Shown here: in pieces, positions 13,200 through 22,127 of the stretch
Position numbering within the stretch: the stretch's first letter is position 1
Layout of the letters: each line of letters opens with the position of its first letter
DNA from: Pyrococcus sp. NA2
GTDB taxonomy: Archaea > Methanobacteriota_B > Thermococci > Thermococcales > Thermococcaceae
Assembly: GCF_000211475.1 (NCBI RefSeq)
Contig: NC_015474.1
Coordinates: 1,702,122 to 1,766,121 of the forward strand
Length of the DNA: 64,000 nt
Direction of reading: 5' to 3'
The notes under the pieces: model-generated
What the model was told of the DNA's origin: nothing
Databases searched by the model: none
What the model saw: the letters and a program-made list of their open reading frames with translations, nothing else
Made by a program: the position numbers and the translations under genes

Positions 13200-15390
13200 G
13201 AAGGTTTATTTAGAAATAACGAAACCTCCTGGCAGAATCCATAATGAAAACCATGTAGGCAGATTTCTCTGGGCCCCAGCTGAGCAAAAATATTGGAATG
13301 GCCGCGAAGGAAAAATTGGACTGTTAAAGGTAGGCGACATAATAATCCACGATGTCAATGGAAAAATTGTTGGGTATTCAAAAGTTGCAAACCCACCTAT
13401 GCAGGTTTCCAAGAACGAAATTATCAAAATATTCAAAAATGAAGGGATATGGAATGAGAAGTACAAGAAATTTGCAGAAGATTGGTTCAAAAAATCTCCA
13501 ACTGGAAAATTCTACATTGTTAAACTCAAGGATTTTAAGGAATTCAAAGAGAATTATGGATATACAAAGGTGAAAGGACTTCCAGAACCGTGGAGTATTC
13601 AAGGAGTATACCTTACAGATGTGAGTCCAGCCATTATGAGGGAGCTTGGAATCAAGATTAAGGAGGAAGTTGAGAGTGAATTACTTGCCAAATACCTCAT
13701 ATCAAATGGTTACTTCTATCCATTTCATGTTATTTCCCAATTCTATATTGCCCTAAAAACGAAGGGCTTTGTGATACTTTCAGGCTTGAGTGGAACTGGA
13801 AAGACGAAGATTGCTTTGGAATTTGTCGAACTGTTAGAGATGCCCCAATTGATGTCAGCTTCAGGTGAAAACACAAATACAGAAAAAGAAATAGAAATCC
13901 TCGAAAAGACTATCGAAAAGAATGGATTCCTTATTTATGGCTGGAAACCTGCAGGAAAGGTCAAAGATATAAGACCACCCTTCATTTTCTGGTATTATGA
14001 CAGTGATCAAAATGACAAATTTTACAGGAAGGTTCCATATGGGCTCATTGTTAATGATATTAGGGTAGACAAGGAGAACCTCCCAGAAGACTGGATAAAA
14101 GGATTAAGGTGGATAAAAGAGGCATACAATGAAGATATTGATCGATATGTAAGGGAACATGAGATATTCTTTAAAGTTCTGAGGGTCATTAGGTGTATGA
14201 GAGAGATCTCAGAATTTAGAGCCCTCGAAGAGAACAGGACACTAGACTCGAGTGATGCCTCAAGGATGCGAAATGGATATATATTTGTCAAAGCACCGGA
14301 AGATTGCACACATCAATTCACGAATCATATTTTCCTCTCCGTTCGTCCAGATTGGAGAGATTCGAAGCCTTTACTCGGTTACTATAACCCACTAGATAAC
14401 AAATACAATAAAACTCCCCTCCTAGAGTTCATTTTAAGGGCGATCGAAGATTATAGACAGAACAGGGAAAAGGCCATGCCATACTTCATCATTCTTGATG
14501 AGATGAATCTTGCCCATGTTGAATATTACTTTGCGGACTTCCTGAGCGTTCTTGAAAGCGGAAGAGACGAGAGCGGTTTCACAAGGGAAAGCATAAAGCT
14601 CCATAATGTTGATGAGGTTGAGGAAAAACAAGGAATTCCAAAGGAGATTAAGCTTCCACCTAATCTCTACATAATTGGAACGGTAAACATAGATGAAACC
14701 ACGTACATGTTCAGCCCAAAGGTTCTTGATAGAGCTTTCACGATAGAGTTCCACGACGTAAGCTTAGAGGACTATCCACCGCAGAAAACTAAATTATCCC
14801 AGGAAGAAGTTCAAGAGATAAGGAACGTTATACTTGAAGATCTGAGAAGAAACGGAAGATTCCTCGCATACGGGAAGGAAAGCGACATTAGGGAAGCTCT
14901 TGAAGAGCTTAAGAATGCTGAGAATGGAAGGTATTGGCGGATACTCCAACAACTTAACAAGGCTCTCGAGCCATATGATCTGCACTTTGGATATAGAGTC
15001 GTTGATGAAATTGCCCTATTCTTCAGAAATGCCAAGGAAAGCTGGGAGAAAGGGATCATCAGCTTTGAAAGTGAGGATGAGATCTTTGAGCTCGCTCTCC
15101 TAATGAAGATCCTTCCAAAGTTCCATGGAAATAGAAGGAAGTTAGAGAAACCACTACTTCTCATTCTTAAGCTAGCAAAGGAGGGAGAACTAAACGAAGA
15201 GGATATAGGCAAAGATGCCGATGAGCTATTTGATGAGATATTTGGACCTGAAAATATTAGGAGCAAAGGTGAGATGATAGCTAAGGCCCTTTCAAGCTTA
15301 AAAAACGATTATAAGTTCAAACACATTGCCAAGAAGGTTCTCCGCATGCTTCGCCAACTTTACGAGGTCGGCTTTGCAAGCTTTAGTTAA
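13186..15390 (+). CDS. McrB-like AAA+ GTPase/ATPase with N-terminal EVE/PUA-like domain
   Basis: 734 residues from ATG 13186 (GAGGTGAT five bases upstream; TTG 13180 is rejected). Residues 1 to about 160 look like an EVE/YTH-like reader domain (GRFLWAPAEQKYW, LLKVGDIIIHDVNGKIVGYS). The AAA+ part has Walker A GLSGTGKTKIALEF (about 202), Walker B FIILDEMNLAHVEYYF, and the McrB-type motif IGTVNIDETTYMFSPKVLDR. In this family the N-domain chooses the modified base and the hexameric motor translocates DNA; archaeal McrB proteins with YTH-like domains bind m6A, but the specificity here is unknown. A T-rich run and a 6-bp hairpin follow the stop. Confidence 0.82.
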   Translation: MRTFRKVYLEITKPPGRIHNENHVGRFLWAPAEQKYWNGREGKIGLLKVGDIIIHDVNGKIVGYSKVANPPMQVSKNEIIKIFKNEGIWNEKYKKFAEDWFKKSPTGKFYIVKLKDFKEFKENYGYTKVKGLPEPWSIQGVYLTDVSPAIMRELGIKIKEEVESELLAKYLISNGYFYPFHVISQFYIALKTKGFVILSGLSGTGKTKIALEFVELLEMPQLMSASGENTNTEKEIEILEKTIEKNGFLIYGWKPAGKVKDIRPPFIFWYYDSDQNDKFYRKVPYGLIVNDIRVDKENLPEDWIKGLRWIKEAYNEDIDRYVREHEIFFKVLRVIRCMREISEFRALEENRTLDSSDASRMRNGYIFVKAPEDCTHQFTNHIFLSVRPDWRDSKPLLGYYNPLDNKYNKTPLLEFILRAIEDYRQNREKAMPYFIILDEMNLAHVEYYFADFLSVLESGRDESGFTRESIKLHNVDEVEEKQGIPKEIKLPPNLYIIGTVNIDETTYMFSPKVLDRAFTIEFHDVSLEDYPPQKTKLSQEEVQEIRNVILEDLRRNGRFLAYGKESDIREALEELKNAENGRYWRILQQLNKALEPYDLHFGYRVVDEIALFFRNAKESWEKGIISFESEDEIFELALLMKILPKFHGNRRKLEKPLLLILKLAKEGELNEEDIGKDADELFDEIFGPENIRSKGEMIAKALSSLKNDYKFKHIAKKVLRMLRQLYEVGFASFS

Positions 15391-15422
15391 TAATTTTCTT
15401 TTTTCTTGATGGACTTTCCATC
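15391..15422 (+). terminator. terminator-like T-tract and hairpin after the mcrB-like gene
   Basis: TAATTTTCTTTTTTCTT follows the stop codon, and GATGGA-CTT-TCCATC (15408-15422) forms a six-base-pair hairpin. Archaeal termination is usually at T-tracts, so the T-run is the likelier signal. Confidence 0.4.
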
Positions 15423-15464
15423 CAACATAGAAAAATTTAAAAATAAAATAAGTTACCACAAAAC

Positions 15465-16247
15465 ATGGCTAATGAAATAAAGCTCATAGATGGAATACAT
15501 CATGGAAGCCACTTCGATGCTTTCTGCGGTTACGCTGAGCACGTCCTGAAGTTGATAGACAAGGCATTGTCTTCTGGCGAAGTTAAGAGGGTCAGCTTCA
15601 AGAAGAGGCTTAGATTTCTCAGGAGCAAGACTATGGAACTAGATATCTATACCCTAAAATTATCTGAGGGGGTCAAACTTGTTGTTATAACAAAAAAGGA
15701 TAGCATGGATCCTATAACTGCATTTCCAGTTATTGAAGGGGAAATTGTCAAAGGAAAAATTGAGAAGATCCTTGAGTGGAGGGAATACCCTGAGGCAAAC
15801 ATCTCGTTCACATGTGAAAGCGGTGCAAACGTAAACTTCTTTGCAACCGATTACGCAATGAAGAAGAATGAATATCTAAACCTAAACAAAGCATCGGTTT
15901 CCCTTTCCTTTATCTCTTACAGAGGTTCGGTCGGTTTTACGGGAGAAGAGCACAAGGTGGGAGAAGTTCAAGGGACACCAGTTGTGTTTAATTGGGATGA
16001 GGCGGAGATATTGTTCCCTGCATCCATCTCAGTTGAGGGAGCGTTCATCGATGATTACATACTCACCGGAAAGGTTGAGGACTTCAAGGAGATCGAGGGA
16101 GCTTTCGGAGAGGGATACCTCATCAGGGTTAAAACTGAGCCCATAGGGAAGCTAAAGGTCTTCGTTTTGAGGAGTAACCTTGAAGGGGAACTTGAAAAAG
16201 GAGCTCCCATAAGGCTAGTAGGGTGGCTCCAGGGAAAGTTACCTTAA
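15465..16247 (+). CDS. conserved-looking protein of unknown function
   Basis: 260 residues, soluble. I do not recognise the family. The first half is a mixed alpha/beta region with a basic stretch (KRVSFKKRLRFLRSK). The second half contains repeated short beta-like strands (FTGEEHKVGEVQGTPVVFNWDEAE, divided here by function not by repeat), and the last ~60 residues (GEGYLIRVKTE, GKLKVFVLRSN, KGAPIRLVGWLQGKL) resemble an OB-fold barrel, suggesting nucleic-acid or ligand binding. TATA-like ATTTAAAAATA lies about 25 bases before the ATG, so the message is probably leaderless. It sits between the McrBC-like pair and the zinc-finger gene; membership in either unit is not shown. Confidence 0.65.
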   Translation: MANEIKLIDGIHHGSHFDAFCGYAEHVLKLIDKALSSGEVKRVSFKKRLRFLRSKTMELDIYTLKLSEGVKLVVITKKDSMDPITAFPVIEGEIVKGKIEKILEWREYPEANISFTCESGANVNFFATDYAMKKNEYLNLNKASVSLSFISYRGSVGFTGEEHKVGEVQGTPVVFNWDEAEILFPASISVEGAFIDDYILTGKVEDFKEIEGAFGEGYLIRVKTEPIGKLKVFVLRSNLEGELEKGAPIRLVGWLQGKLP

Positions 16248-16293
16248 AGCAAAATTTAAAAAGACACCTTAGAACGTGGAATGGGGGAGAGGT

Positions 16294-16500
16294 ATGGTGA
16301 GGCTCAAGGCGATCATCGTAAAGGATAGGGACGGCGAGGAGTTCCTTAGGTGCCCAAGGTGTGGAATGGTCTTCAAGAGAAGGAAGGACTACATAAAGCA
16401 CGTCAACAAAGCTCATGGTTGGCTCTTTGGCAGGGGCAAGCCAAAGGGTAAGAGGCTCAGGAAGAAGTATGCAAAGCTACTTGAGAAGAAATCTCAGTGA
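16294..16500 (+). CDS. small C2H2 zinc-finger protein
   Basis: 68 residues from ATG 16294 with GGAG a few bases upstream; a GTG at 16276 in frame has no ribosome site. One C2H2-type finger is visible: [22 protein letters not shown] (Cys-x2-Cys ... His-x4-His; given as its parts CPRCG and HVNKAH). The tail is strongly basic ([21 protein letters not shown]). Such short Thermococcales proteins probably bind DNA or RNA; the target is unknown. It is followed 50 bases on by a box C/D sRNA that lacks room for its own promoter, so the sRNA may be processed from this transcript. Confidence 0.8.
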   Translation: MVRLKAIIVKDRDGEEFLRCPRCGMVFKRRKDYIKHVNKAHGWLFGRGKPKGKRLRKKYAKLLEKKSQ

Positions 16501-16514
16501 CCTTTAATTCTATT

Positions 16515-16574
16515 TTTGATGATGAGACAGCCAGGACCCTGATGGGATGATGAATGGTGGGCTTAGCTGATGTC
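16515..16574 (+). ncRNA. box C/D sRNA overlapping the dph6-like start
   Basis: All four boxes are present with canonical spacing: C ATGATGA (16519-16525), 13-nt guide GACAGCCAGGACC, D' CTGA (16539-16542), 4-nt spacer, C' ATGATGA (16547-16553), 13-nt guide ATGGTGGGCTTAG (16554-16566), D CTGA (16567-16570). This is the layout of archaeal C/D RNAs, which guide 2'-O-methylation at the base paired five positions upstream of D or D'. The second guide includes the start codon of the next gene. No convincing terminal stem is seen, which is common in archaeal members. Targets were not identified. Confidence 0.82.
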
Positions 16575-17240
16575 GCTGTTCTCTATTCTGGCGGAAAGGA
16601 TTCAAACTACGCCCTCTACTGGGCTCTTAAAAACGGTTTTAACGTCAAATTCCTTGTCTCAATGGTGAGCGAAAACGAAGAGAGCTACATGTATCATACC
16701 CCGAACATAGAGCTAACAGACCTCCAGGCAAGATCCTTGGGGATACCACTTGTCAAGGGGTTTACAAGGGGAGAGAAGGAAAGGGAAGTTGAGGATTTAA
16801 AGGTCATTTTGGGAGGACTTAAAGTTGATGGAATAGTTGCTGGGGCTTTAGCTAGCGAATATCAAAGGAAGAGAATCGAAAGGATAGCCAAGGAGCTCGG
16901 ATTAAAAGTTTACACGCCGGCCTGGGGCCAGGATCCCTACGAGTACATGAAGAGCATCATTAACCTTGGCTTTAAAGTGATATTCGTTGGAGTATCTGCT
17001 TACGGCTTAAACGAGAGTTGGTTAGGTAGGGAACTTGACTTCAAAGCTCTCGAAGATTTGAAAAGACTCAACGAGAGGTATAAGATCCACATTGCTGGGG
17101 AAGGTGGAGAATTTGAGACTTTCGTTCTCGACATGCCCTATTTTAAGTACAGAATTGTCATAGATAAAGCCGAAAAGTATTGGGATGGTCTATCTGGAAA
17201 ATTAATCATAAAAAAGGCCCATTTAGAAAAGAAAAATTAA
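16554..17240 (+). CDS. Dph6-type ATP pyrophosphatase (diphthine-ammonia ligase family)
   Basis: 228 residues. [17 protein letters not shown] is the PP-loop of N-type ATP pyrophosphatases, and [14 protein letters not shown] near residue 182 is the signature of the Dph6/MJ0570 group. Dph6 amidates diphthine on elongation factor 2 as the last step of diphthamide synthesis; in archaea the assignment is by homology. The ATG used is the one abutting the C' box of the sRNA; it matches the N-terminus I recall for the P. furiosus homologue. No clear ribosome site is visible, because the upstream bases belong to the sRNA. Confidence 0.85.
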   Translation: MVGLADVAVLYSGGKDSNYALYWALKNGFNVKFLVSMVSENEESYMYHTPNIELTDLQARSLGIPLVKGFTRGEKEREVEDLKVILGGLKVDGIVAGALASEYQRKRIERIAKELGLKVYTPAWGQDPYEYMKSIINLGFKVIFVGVSAYGLNESWLGRELDFKALEDLKRLNERYKIHIAGEGGEFETFVLDMPYFKYRIVIDKAEKYWDGLSGKLIIKKAHLEKKN

Positions 17241-17251
17241 GTAAGAGAGAG

Positions 17252-18520
17252 CTAGCTTAGTAGCAATTGGACAGCCCTATCTGCCCTTACTATTCCATAT
17301 CCGTAGTATATGTCCCATCCAGGATATCCAAGGTCATCAGCGCTCATGTGTAAGATGCCCCTAACCGTTGAAGTTCCCCAGTCGTATATTGTTCCTGGTG
17401 GTAGCACATAGCCATACCTGTTATAAACAAGAGCCTGGATTAGGGCGACGACTCCGCTGACATGAGGTGTTGCCATCGAGGTTCCGCTCATGGTTCTGTA
17501 GCCTCCTCCCGGATAGGTGCTCAGTACATTAACTCCAGGAGCCGCAACTTCTACCCTCTTATTGCTCCACCATGGAACGTTATCATTACTATCGGTTGCA
17601 CCAACCGCTATGACCTCTGGATAAGCTGCGGGGTAGCTCGGATAGTATGAACCCTCATTTCCACTTGCGGCAACTATTACTGCTCCATACCTGTATGCAG
17701 CCTGCACGACTTCCCTAAGGTAAGTAGTGCTCGTTGGACCTCCAAGGGACATGCTTATAACTTCCGCAGCATCGTCATCTGGATCCCCAACTACCTTCCC
17801 ATCACCGTCACGGTCTAGAACTCCATCAGGACCAAGTAAGGCTAATTCTATTCCCATCGCTATATCTGTATAAGAACCTCTACCACTGTCATCTAGAACC
17901 TTTATTGCATATATTTCAACTTGAGGAGCCACTCCAACAACTCCATAACCATTGTACACAGCTGCTACCGTTCCAATAACATGTGTTCCATGCCCATTTC
18001 CATCATAGCAATAATTGGACACGCGCCCTCCTATAGTGCTGACACACCATGCTATGTTGTTCCTTAGATCTGGATGATTATAGTCAACCCCAGTATCGAG
18101 GACTGCAACTTCGATAACTCCATTGCTACTTCCAGTCGTGTACTTCCATGCGGCGGGAGCTCCAACCCTTTGCACACCCCAGGGGATTGTATCGGCGAAA
18201 GCTTTAGCCTGTGCATCATATTCCACCTTGTACACTCCAGGCAATCTTTCTAGGTAAGGTAAGGCCTTTTCGGGAACTTCGACAACAACTGCGTTTATAA
18301 GTTTGAATCTGTATATCACTTTTCCTCCAAACCTTTTTACGGCATTCTCGGCATTGACTCTTACTTGCTGAACTGTAAAGCCTTTAGCTGATAAGGCCTT
18401 TGGATTGTCAAAGAGTACCACTACCCTAACCTTGTTGACTGGTCTTGCTTCTACTGACTCCACTAGAGTTGCTAAAACAACTATCCCTACAATCAGGGCT
18501 ACAACCCCAATTTTGTTCAT
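17252..18520 (-). CDS. secreted subtilisin-like serine protease
   Basis: 422 residues from ATG 18520 (GAGGTGG upstream). A signal peptide (MNKIGVVALIVGIVVLATLV) is followed by an I9-type propeptide (to about residue 108) and an S8 catalytic domain: Asp142 (VAVLDTGVDYNHPD), His177 (NGHGTHVIG), oxyanion Asn288 (AASGNEG) and Ser348 (SGTSMATPHVSG). A calcium-binding-type insertion DRDGDGKVVGDPDDD lies at about 236-250, as in Tk-subtilisin relatives, and Cys159/Cys171 could pair. It should be an extracellular, calcium-stabilised protease that supplies peptides. TATATATAAAG at about 18583-18596 is the likely promoter. There is no C-terminal anchor. Confidence 0.93.
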   Translation of the reverse strand: MNKIGVVALIVGIVVLATLVESVEARPVNKVRVVVLFDNPKALSAKGFTVQQVRVNAENAVKRFGGKVIYRFKLINAVVVEVPEKALPYLERLPGVYKVEYDAQAKAFADTIPWGVQRVGAPAAWKYTTGSSNGVIEVAVLDTGVDYNHPDLRNNIAWCVSTIGGRVSNYCYDGNGHGTHVIGTVAAVYNGYGVVGVAPQVEIYAIKVLDDSGRGSYTDIAMGIELALLGPDGVLDRDGDGKVVGDPDDDAAEVISMSLGGPTSTTYLREVVQAAYRYGAVIVAASGNEGSYYPSYPAAYPEVIAVGATDSNDNVPWWSNKRVEVAAPGVNVLSTYPGGGYRTMSGTSMATPHVSGVVALIQALVYNRYGYVLPPGTIYDWGTSTVRGILHMSADDLGYPGWDIYYGYGIVRADRAVQLLLS

Positions 18521-18798
18521 GGCAAACCACCTCAATACCCCATTGACATAGCTGTGGCAAGAATGCCTGATAAACTCCATCTTTATATATATTTTGGTGT
18601 AAAACTACTCATGTTTTTAGTACGAAGTAACTTTTGTATAAATTACAAAATTTGTGGCGTAACATGATGTATAATGTCTTGATATTTGTAAAAATGACAA
18701 AAATATCTTAAATTTTTTCTATCGTTGGTAAATTATCACAAAATTGAAAATTATGTTGGAAATTTTAAATTTTTAAACGCTGAGACAAGTGTAATAAC
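18521..18798. promoter_or_regulatory. AT-rich divergent promoter region
   Basis: About 280 very AT-rich bases between the divergent protease and MFS genes. The minus-strand TATA box is near 18583-18596. On the plus strand GAAATTTTAAATTTTTAAACG ends about 22 bases before the MFS start and holds its TATA box. No GC-rich structure or box C/D pattern is seen. Confidence 0.55.
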
Positions 18799-19914
18799 AT
18801 GCAGAAACTTGTAATATTACTCCTACTGAGCCTTGGATGGATATTCAATTACGCTCATAGGATGGCAGTTCCAGCCCTTGCCCCGATAATAGCCAAAGAC
18901 TTAGGAATAAACAATGCCGAAGTTGGCCTCCTCATGACATCTCTACTCTTACCTTACTCCCTAATTCAAGTTCCTGCCGGTTACATTGGAGATAAAATCG
19001 GGAGAAAAAGGCTTTTAACACTAAGCATCATTGGTTATTCCCTTTCCTCGGCAACAATAATACTCACAAGGGACTATTGGGATCTAGTGATCGTGAGAGC
19101 TCTATATGGCTTCTTTGCAGGCCTCTACTATGCTCCAGCTACTGCCCTAATAAGTGAACTCTTCAAGGAAAGGAAAGGTTCAGCTCTTGGCTTCTTCATG
19201 GTTGGCCCAGCAATAGGTTCAGGTATAACGCCATTGATAGTTGTCCCCGTGGCACTAGTGCTCAGCTGGAGGCATGCCTTTCTGGTCCTCTCAATTATGA
19301 GTACAGTGGTTGGTATACTGCTGGCCTTCTCAGTTAAGGGAGAGCCTGTTAAGGTGGATAGGGTCAAGTTTTCAATTCCAAAAGGAGTCTTCCTCCTTAG
19401 CTTTGCGAACTTCCTGGGCCTTGGGGCATTTTTTGCAATTCTCACATTCCTCGTATCGTACTTAGTCTCAAGAGGGGCCAGCATAGAAGAAGCATCTGCA
19501 ATGTTTTCCCTCCTCTCTGTAATTGGGATCTTCGGCTCGATCCTTGCAGGCTTTTTATATGACCATTTGGGAAGAGTCAGTGTGTTTCTAGCTTACCTTC
19601 TAAATGCGATCCTAACGTTTTCGCTAATAGTTATTCCCTCTCCATTCTTACTAATTCCCCTAGGTCTTGTTCTATATTCTGTTGGTGGTATAATAACTGC
19701 TTATACATCTGAAAAGGCCGAAAAAGAGAATCTTGGTGTTGTTATGGGCTTTGTCAATATGGTGGGATTCTTTGGGGCAACCATCGGCCCGTATCTAGTT
19801 GGGAAGCTAATAGATATGTTCAGCTACAACAGGGCATTGCTTTCGGTACCTTTGGCATATCTTCTGGCAGCTGTGATAATTTTATTTGACATGAGAAAGC
19901 TTCATAAAAGTTAA
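18799..19914 (+). CDS. MFS transporter
   Basis: 371 residues, about 11-12 hydrophobic segments. GYIGDKIGRKRLLTLS after the second segment and LYDHLGRVSVFLAY after the eighth are the two copies of the major-facilitator loop motif. It is short for the family (usually 390-420). The substrate cannot be inferred; neighbours are a secreted protease and prolyl oligopeptidase, so uptake or export of peptides or amino acids is only a guess. A strong TATA-like sequence lies about 25 bases upstream and there is no ribosome site, so it is probably leaderless. Confidence 0.8.
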   Translation: MQKLVILLLLSLGWIFNYAHRMAVPALAPIIAKDLGINNAEVGLLMTSLLLPYSLIQVPAGYIGDKIGRKRLLTLSIIGYSLSSATIILTRDYWDLVIVRALYGFFAGLYYAPATALISELFKERKGSALGFFMVGPAIGSGITPLIVVPVALVLSWRHAFLVLSIMSTVVGILLAFSVKGEPVKVDRVKFSIPKGVFLLSFANFLGLGAFFAILTFLVSYLVSRGASIEEASAMFSLLSVIGIFGSILAGFLYDHLGRVSVFLAYLLNAILTFSLIVIPSPFLLIPLGLVLYSVGGIITAYTSEKAEKENLGVVMGFVNMVGFFGATIGPYLVGKLIDMFSYNRALLSVPLAYLLAAVIILFDMRKLHKS

Positions 19915-19940
19915 AGTTTAACGTTTAAACGGTGATCTTC

Positions 19941-21782
19941 ATGGAAGACCCCTACATCTGGATGGAAAATCTTCAAGACGAGAGAGTTCAGAAGATAGTA
20001 GAAGAGGAGAACAAGAGATTTAGAAATCTCGTAGGGAAGTTGAGCGATGAAGTTTTTCCAGAAGTTTGGAAGTATTATTCGATCCCAACCTTGAGAATGG
20101 CGAGGATAACTAAAAGGGGCATAATAGCATATTACACAGAAAAGGACAAGGCTGTAATCAAATGGCTTGATGGAGATGTGATAGTTGATTCAAAGGAGAT
20201 AGAAAGAGAAGTCAAGGATGAAATACTACTCCAGGGATTCACGACCGATGAAGATGGAGAAAAGCTGGCCTATAGCTTCTCAATCGGAGGAGCGGATGAA
20301 GGGATAACAAGAATAATTGATCTAAAAACGGGAGAACTAATTGAAGAGATAAAACCATCAGTCTGGAACATAGTGTTCTTGAAGGATGGTTATTACTTTG
20401 CAAGGTTTTACAGAAGAGAAAAGACTCCAGATGGTATAAGTCCCCCAGCAGAAAGAATATTCTGGAAGGATGAAAATGGAGAAAGGATGATATTTGGAGA
20501 AGGATTGGGTTCAGGATACTTCATGTCCCTAAGAAAGAGTTCAGACGGAAAATTTGCAATGATAACTCTAACTTATGGATGGAACAAGGCAGAGATTTAT
20601 CTTGGTCCAATTGATGATCCTGAAGAATGGAAGAAGGTTTACTCAACGGATGTTCCAGCTGAGCCAATAGACTACATCGATGGAAAGTTATACATACTAA
20701 CGAGAGAAGGGAGAGGTCTTGGGAAGATAATAGCCGTCAATGGAGAGAAAGAGGAGATAGTTCCCGAAGGGGAGTTTCCCTTAGAGTGGGCCAGGATAGT
20801 GAATGGCAAGATCATTGCAGGAAGACTCGTTCATGCTAGTCACGTACTTGAAATTTACAATTTGAAAGGGGAGAAGATCAGGGAGATTAAATTCGATGTC
20901 CCTGGAACGGTAACTCCACTTGACGACGATGGAGAAAAGATGCTTTTAATGTACACGAGCTTCACCGTTCCCTATAGGATGTACGAGTTCAAGAATGAGC
21001 TAAGACTTTTAGAAGAAAGAAACATTGAGGGAAGCTTCAAGGTCGAGGAGGATTTTGCAACTAGTAAGGATGGAACGAGAATTCACTACTTCATAGTTAA
21101 AGGAGAAAAAGATGAAAAGAAGGCTTGGACGTTTGGATACGGTGGCTTTAACGTTGCGTTAACTCCCAGGTTCTTCCCACAGGTTATTCCTTTCCTTAAG
21201 AGAGGTGGAATCTTCGTGATGGCGAACCTAAGAGGTGGAAGTGAATACGGCGAAGAGTGGCATCGTGCTGGGATGAGAGAGAACAAGCAAAACGTTTTCG
21301 ATGACTTCATAGCCGTGCTAGAGAAGCTCAAGAAAGAAGGATACAAAGTTGCTGCTTGGGGAAGGAGCAATGGAGGACTTTTAGTTGCTGCAACCCTTGT
21401 TCAGAGACCAGATGTTATGGACGTGGCCCTCATAGGATATCCAGTTATAGACATGCTAAGGTTTCACAAGCTCTACATAGGGAGCGTGTGGATTCCAGAG
21501 TATGGAAATCCAGATGATCCTAGGGATAGGGAATTCCTGCTGAAGTACTCCCCTTATCACAACGTTAAGAAGAAGGAATATCCACCAACTTTAATTTACA
21601 CGGGTCTGCATGATGACAGGGTTCATCCAGCCCATGCACTTAAGTTCTTCATGAAGCTGAAAGAAGTTGGTGCTCCAGTCTATTTAAGGGTGGAAACAAA
21701 AAGTGGGCATATGGGAGCATCACCAGAGACGAGGGCCAGGGAGCTATCGGATTTGCTGGCCTTTATCCTTCTCAACCTTTAA
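19941..21782 (+). CDS. prolyl oligopeptidase (S9A)
   Basis: 613 residues from ATG 19941, which follows GGTGAT; this start (MEDPYIWMENL) matches the P. furiosus enzyme as I recall it. An N-terminal beta-propeller region is followed by the alpha/beta-hydrolase domain with the nucleophile elbow AAWGRSNGGLL (Ser), YTGLHDDRVHPAHALKF (Asp) and KSGHMGAS (His). It cleaves after proline in short peptides in the cytoplasm. The GRSNGG elbow, in place of GGSNGG, is shared with the P. furiosus enzyme. Its 3' end overlaps the convergent acidic-protein gene by 11 bases. Confidence 0.93.
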   Translation: MEDPYIWMENLQDERVQKIVEEENKRFRNLVGKLSDEVFPEVWKYYSIPTLRMARITKRGIIAYYTEKDKAVIKWLDGDVIVDSKEIEREVKDEILLQGFTTDEDGEKLAYSFSIGGADEGITRIIDLKTGELIEEIKPSVWNIVFLKDGYYFARFYRREKTPDGISPPAERIFWKDENGERMIFGEGLGSGYFMSLRKSSDGKFAMITLTYGWNKAEIYLGPIDDPEEWKKVYSTDVPAEPIDYIDGKLYILTREGRGLGKIIAVNGEKEEIVPEGEFPLEWARIVNGKIIAGRLVHASHVLEIYNLKGEKIREIKFDVPGTVTPLDDDGEKMLLMYTSFTVPYRMYEFKNELRLLEERNIEGSFKVEEDFATSKDGTRIHYFIVKGEKDEKKAWTFGYGGFNVALTPRFFPQVIPFLKRGGIFVMANLRGGSEYGEEWHRAGMRENKQNVFDDFIAVLEKLKKEGYKVAAWGRSNGGLLVAATLVQRPDVMDVALIGYPVIDMLRFHKLYIGSVWIPEYGNPDDPRDREFLLKYSPYHNVKKKEYPPTLIYTGLHDDRVHPAHALKFFMKLKEVGAPVYLRVETKSGHMGASPETRARELSDLLAFILLNL

Positions 21783-22026
21783 ACTTATTTTTTCTAAACT
21801 CAACTAAAAGCTCCTTAACGGCCTTAACTAACTCCTCAAGACTTGCATCTTTATGACTTATCCCTATCGTTATCTTTGCATCCGTTGTTGCAAATGACAC
21901 GTAAATTGTGTTCCCCTTGCTCTGGGCAAAGAACTGTTCAACAGTTTCTTCTCCGGTTTCTACTTCCTCTTCCCCTCCAGGAGGAATCTCTGGATCCTCC
22001 TCAAATATCATTGGCCTTGGCTCCAT
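21772..22026 (-). CDS. small acidic protein of unknown function
   Basis: 84 residues from ATG 22026 with GGTGA upstream (GTG 22044 is less likely). The N-terminal third is acidic and proline-rich (FEEDPEIPPGGEEEVE); the rest looks like an alpha/beta fold (NTIYVSFATTDAKITIGIS, LEELVKAVKELLVEF). It overlaps the 3' end of the prolyl oligopeptidase gene tail to tail, and is divergent from the L34e operon. I do not recognise a function. Confidence 0.65.
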   Translation of the reverse strand: MEPRPMIFEEDPEIPPGGEEEVETGEETVEQFFAQSKGNTIYVSFATTDAKITIGISHKDASLEELVKAVKELLVEFRKNKFKG

Positions 22027-22127
22027 GCCCTCACCTTCCCTCACTAATTATAATGGGTTTTTAAATCCTTGGCCCGAAGTTAAACTTTAAAAGGCAATTT
22101 CTTCATGGCTAAAGCGAGGTGGAGAGA

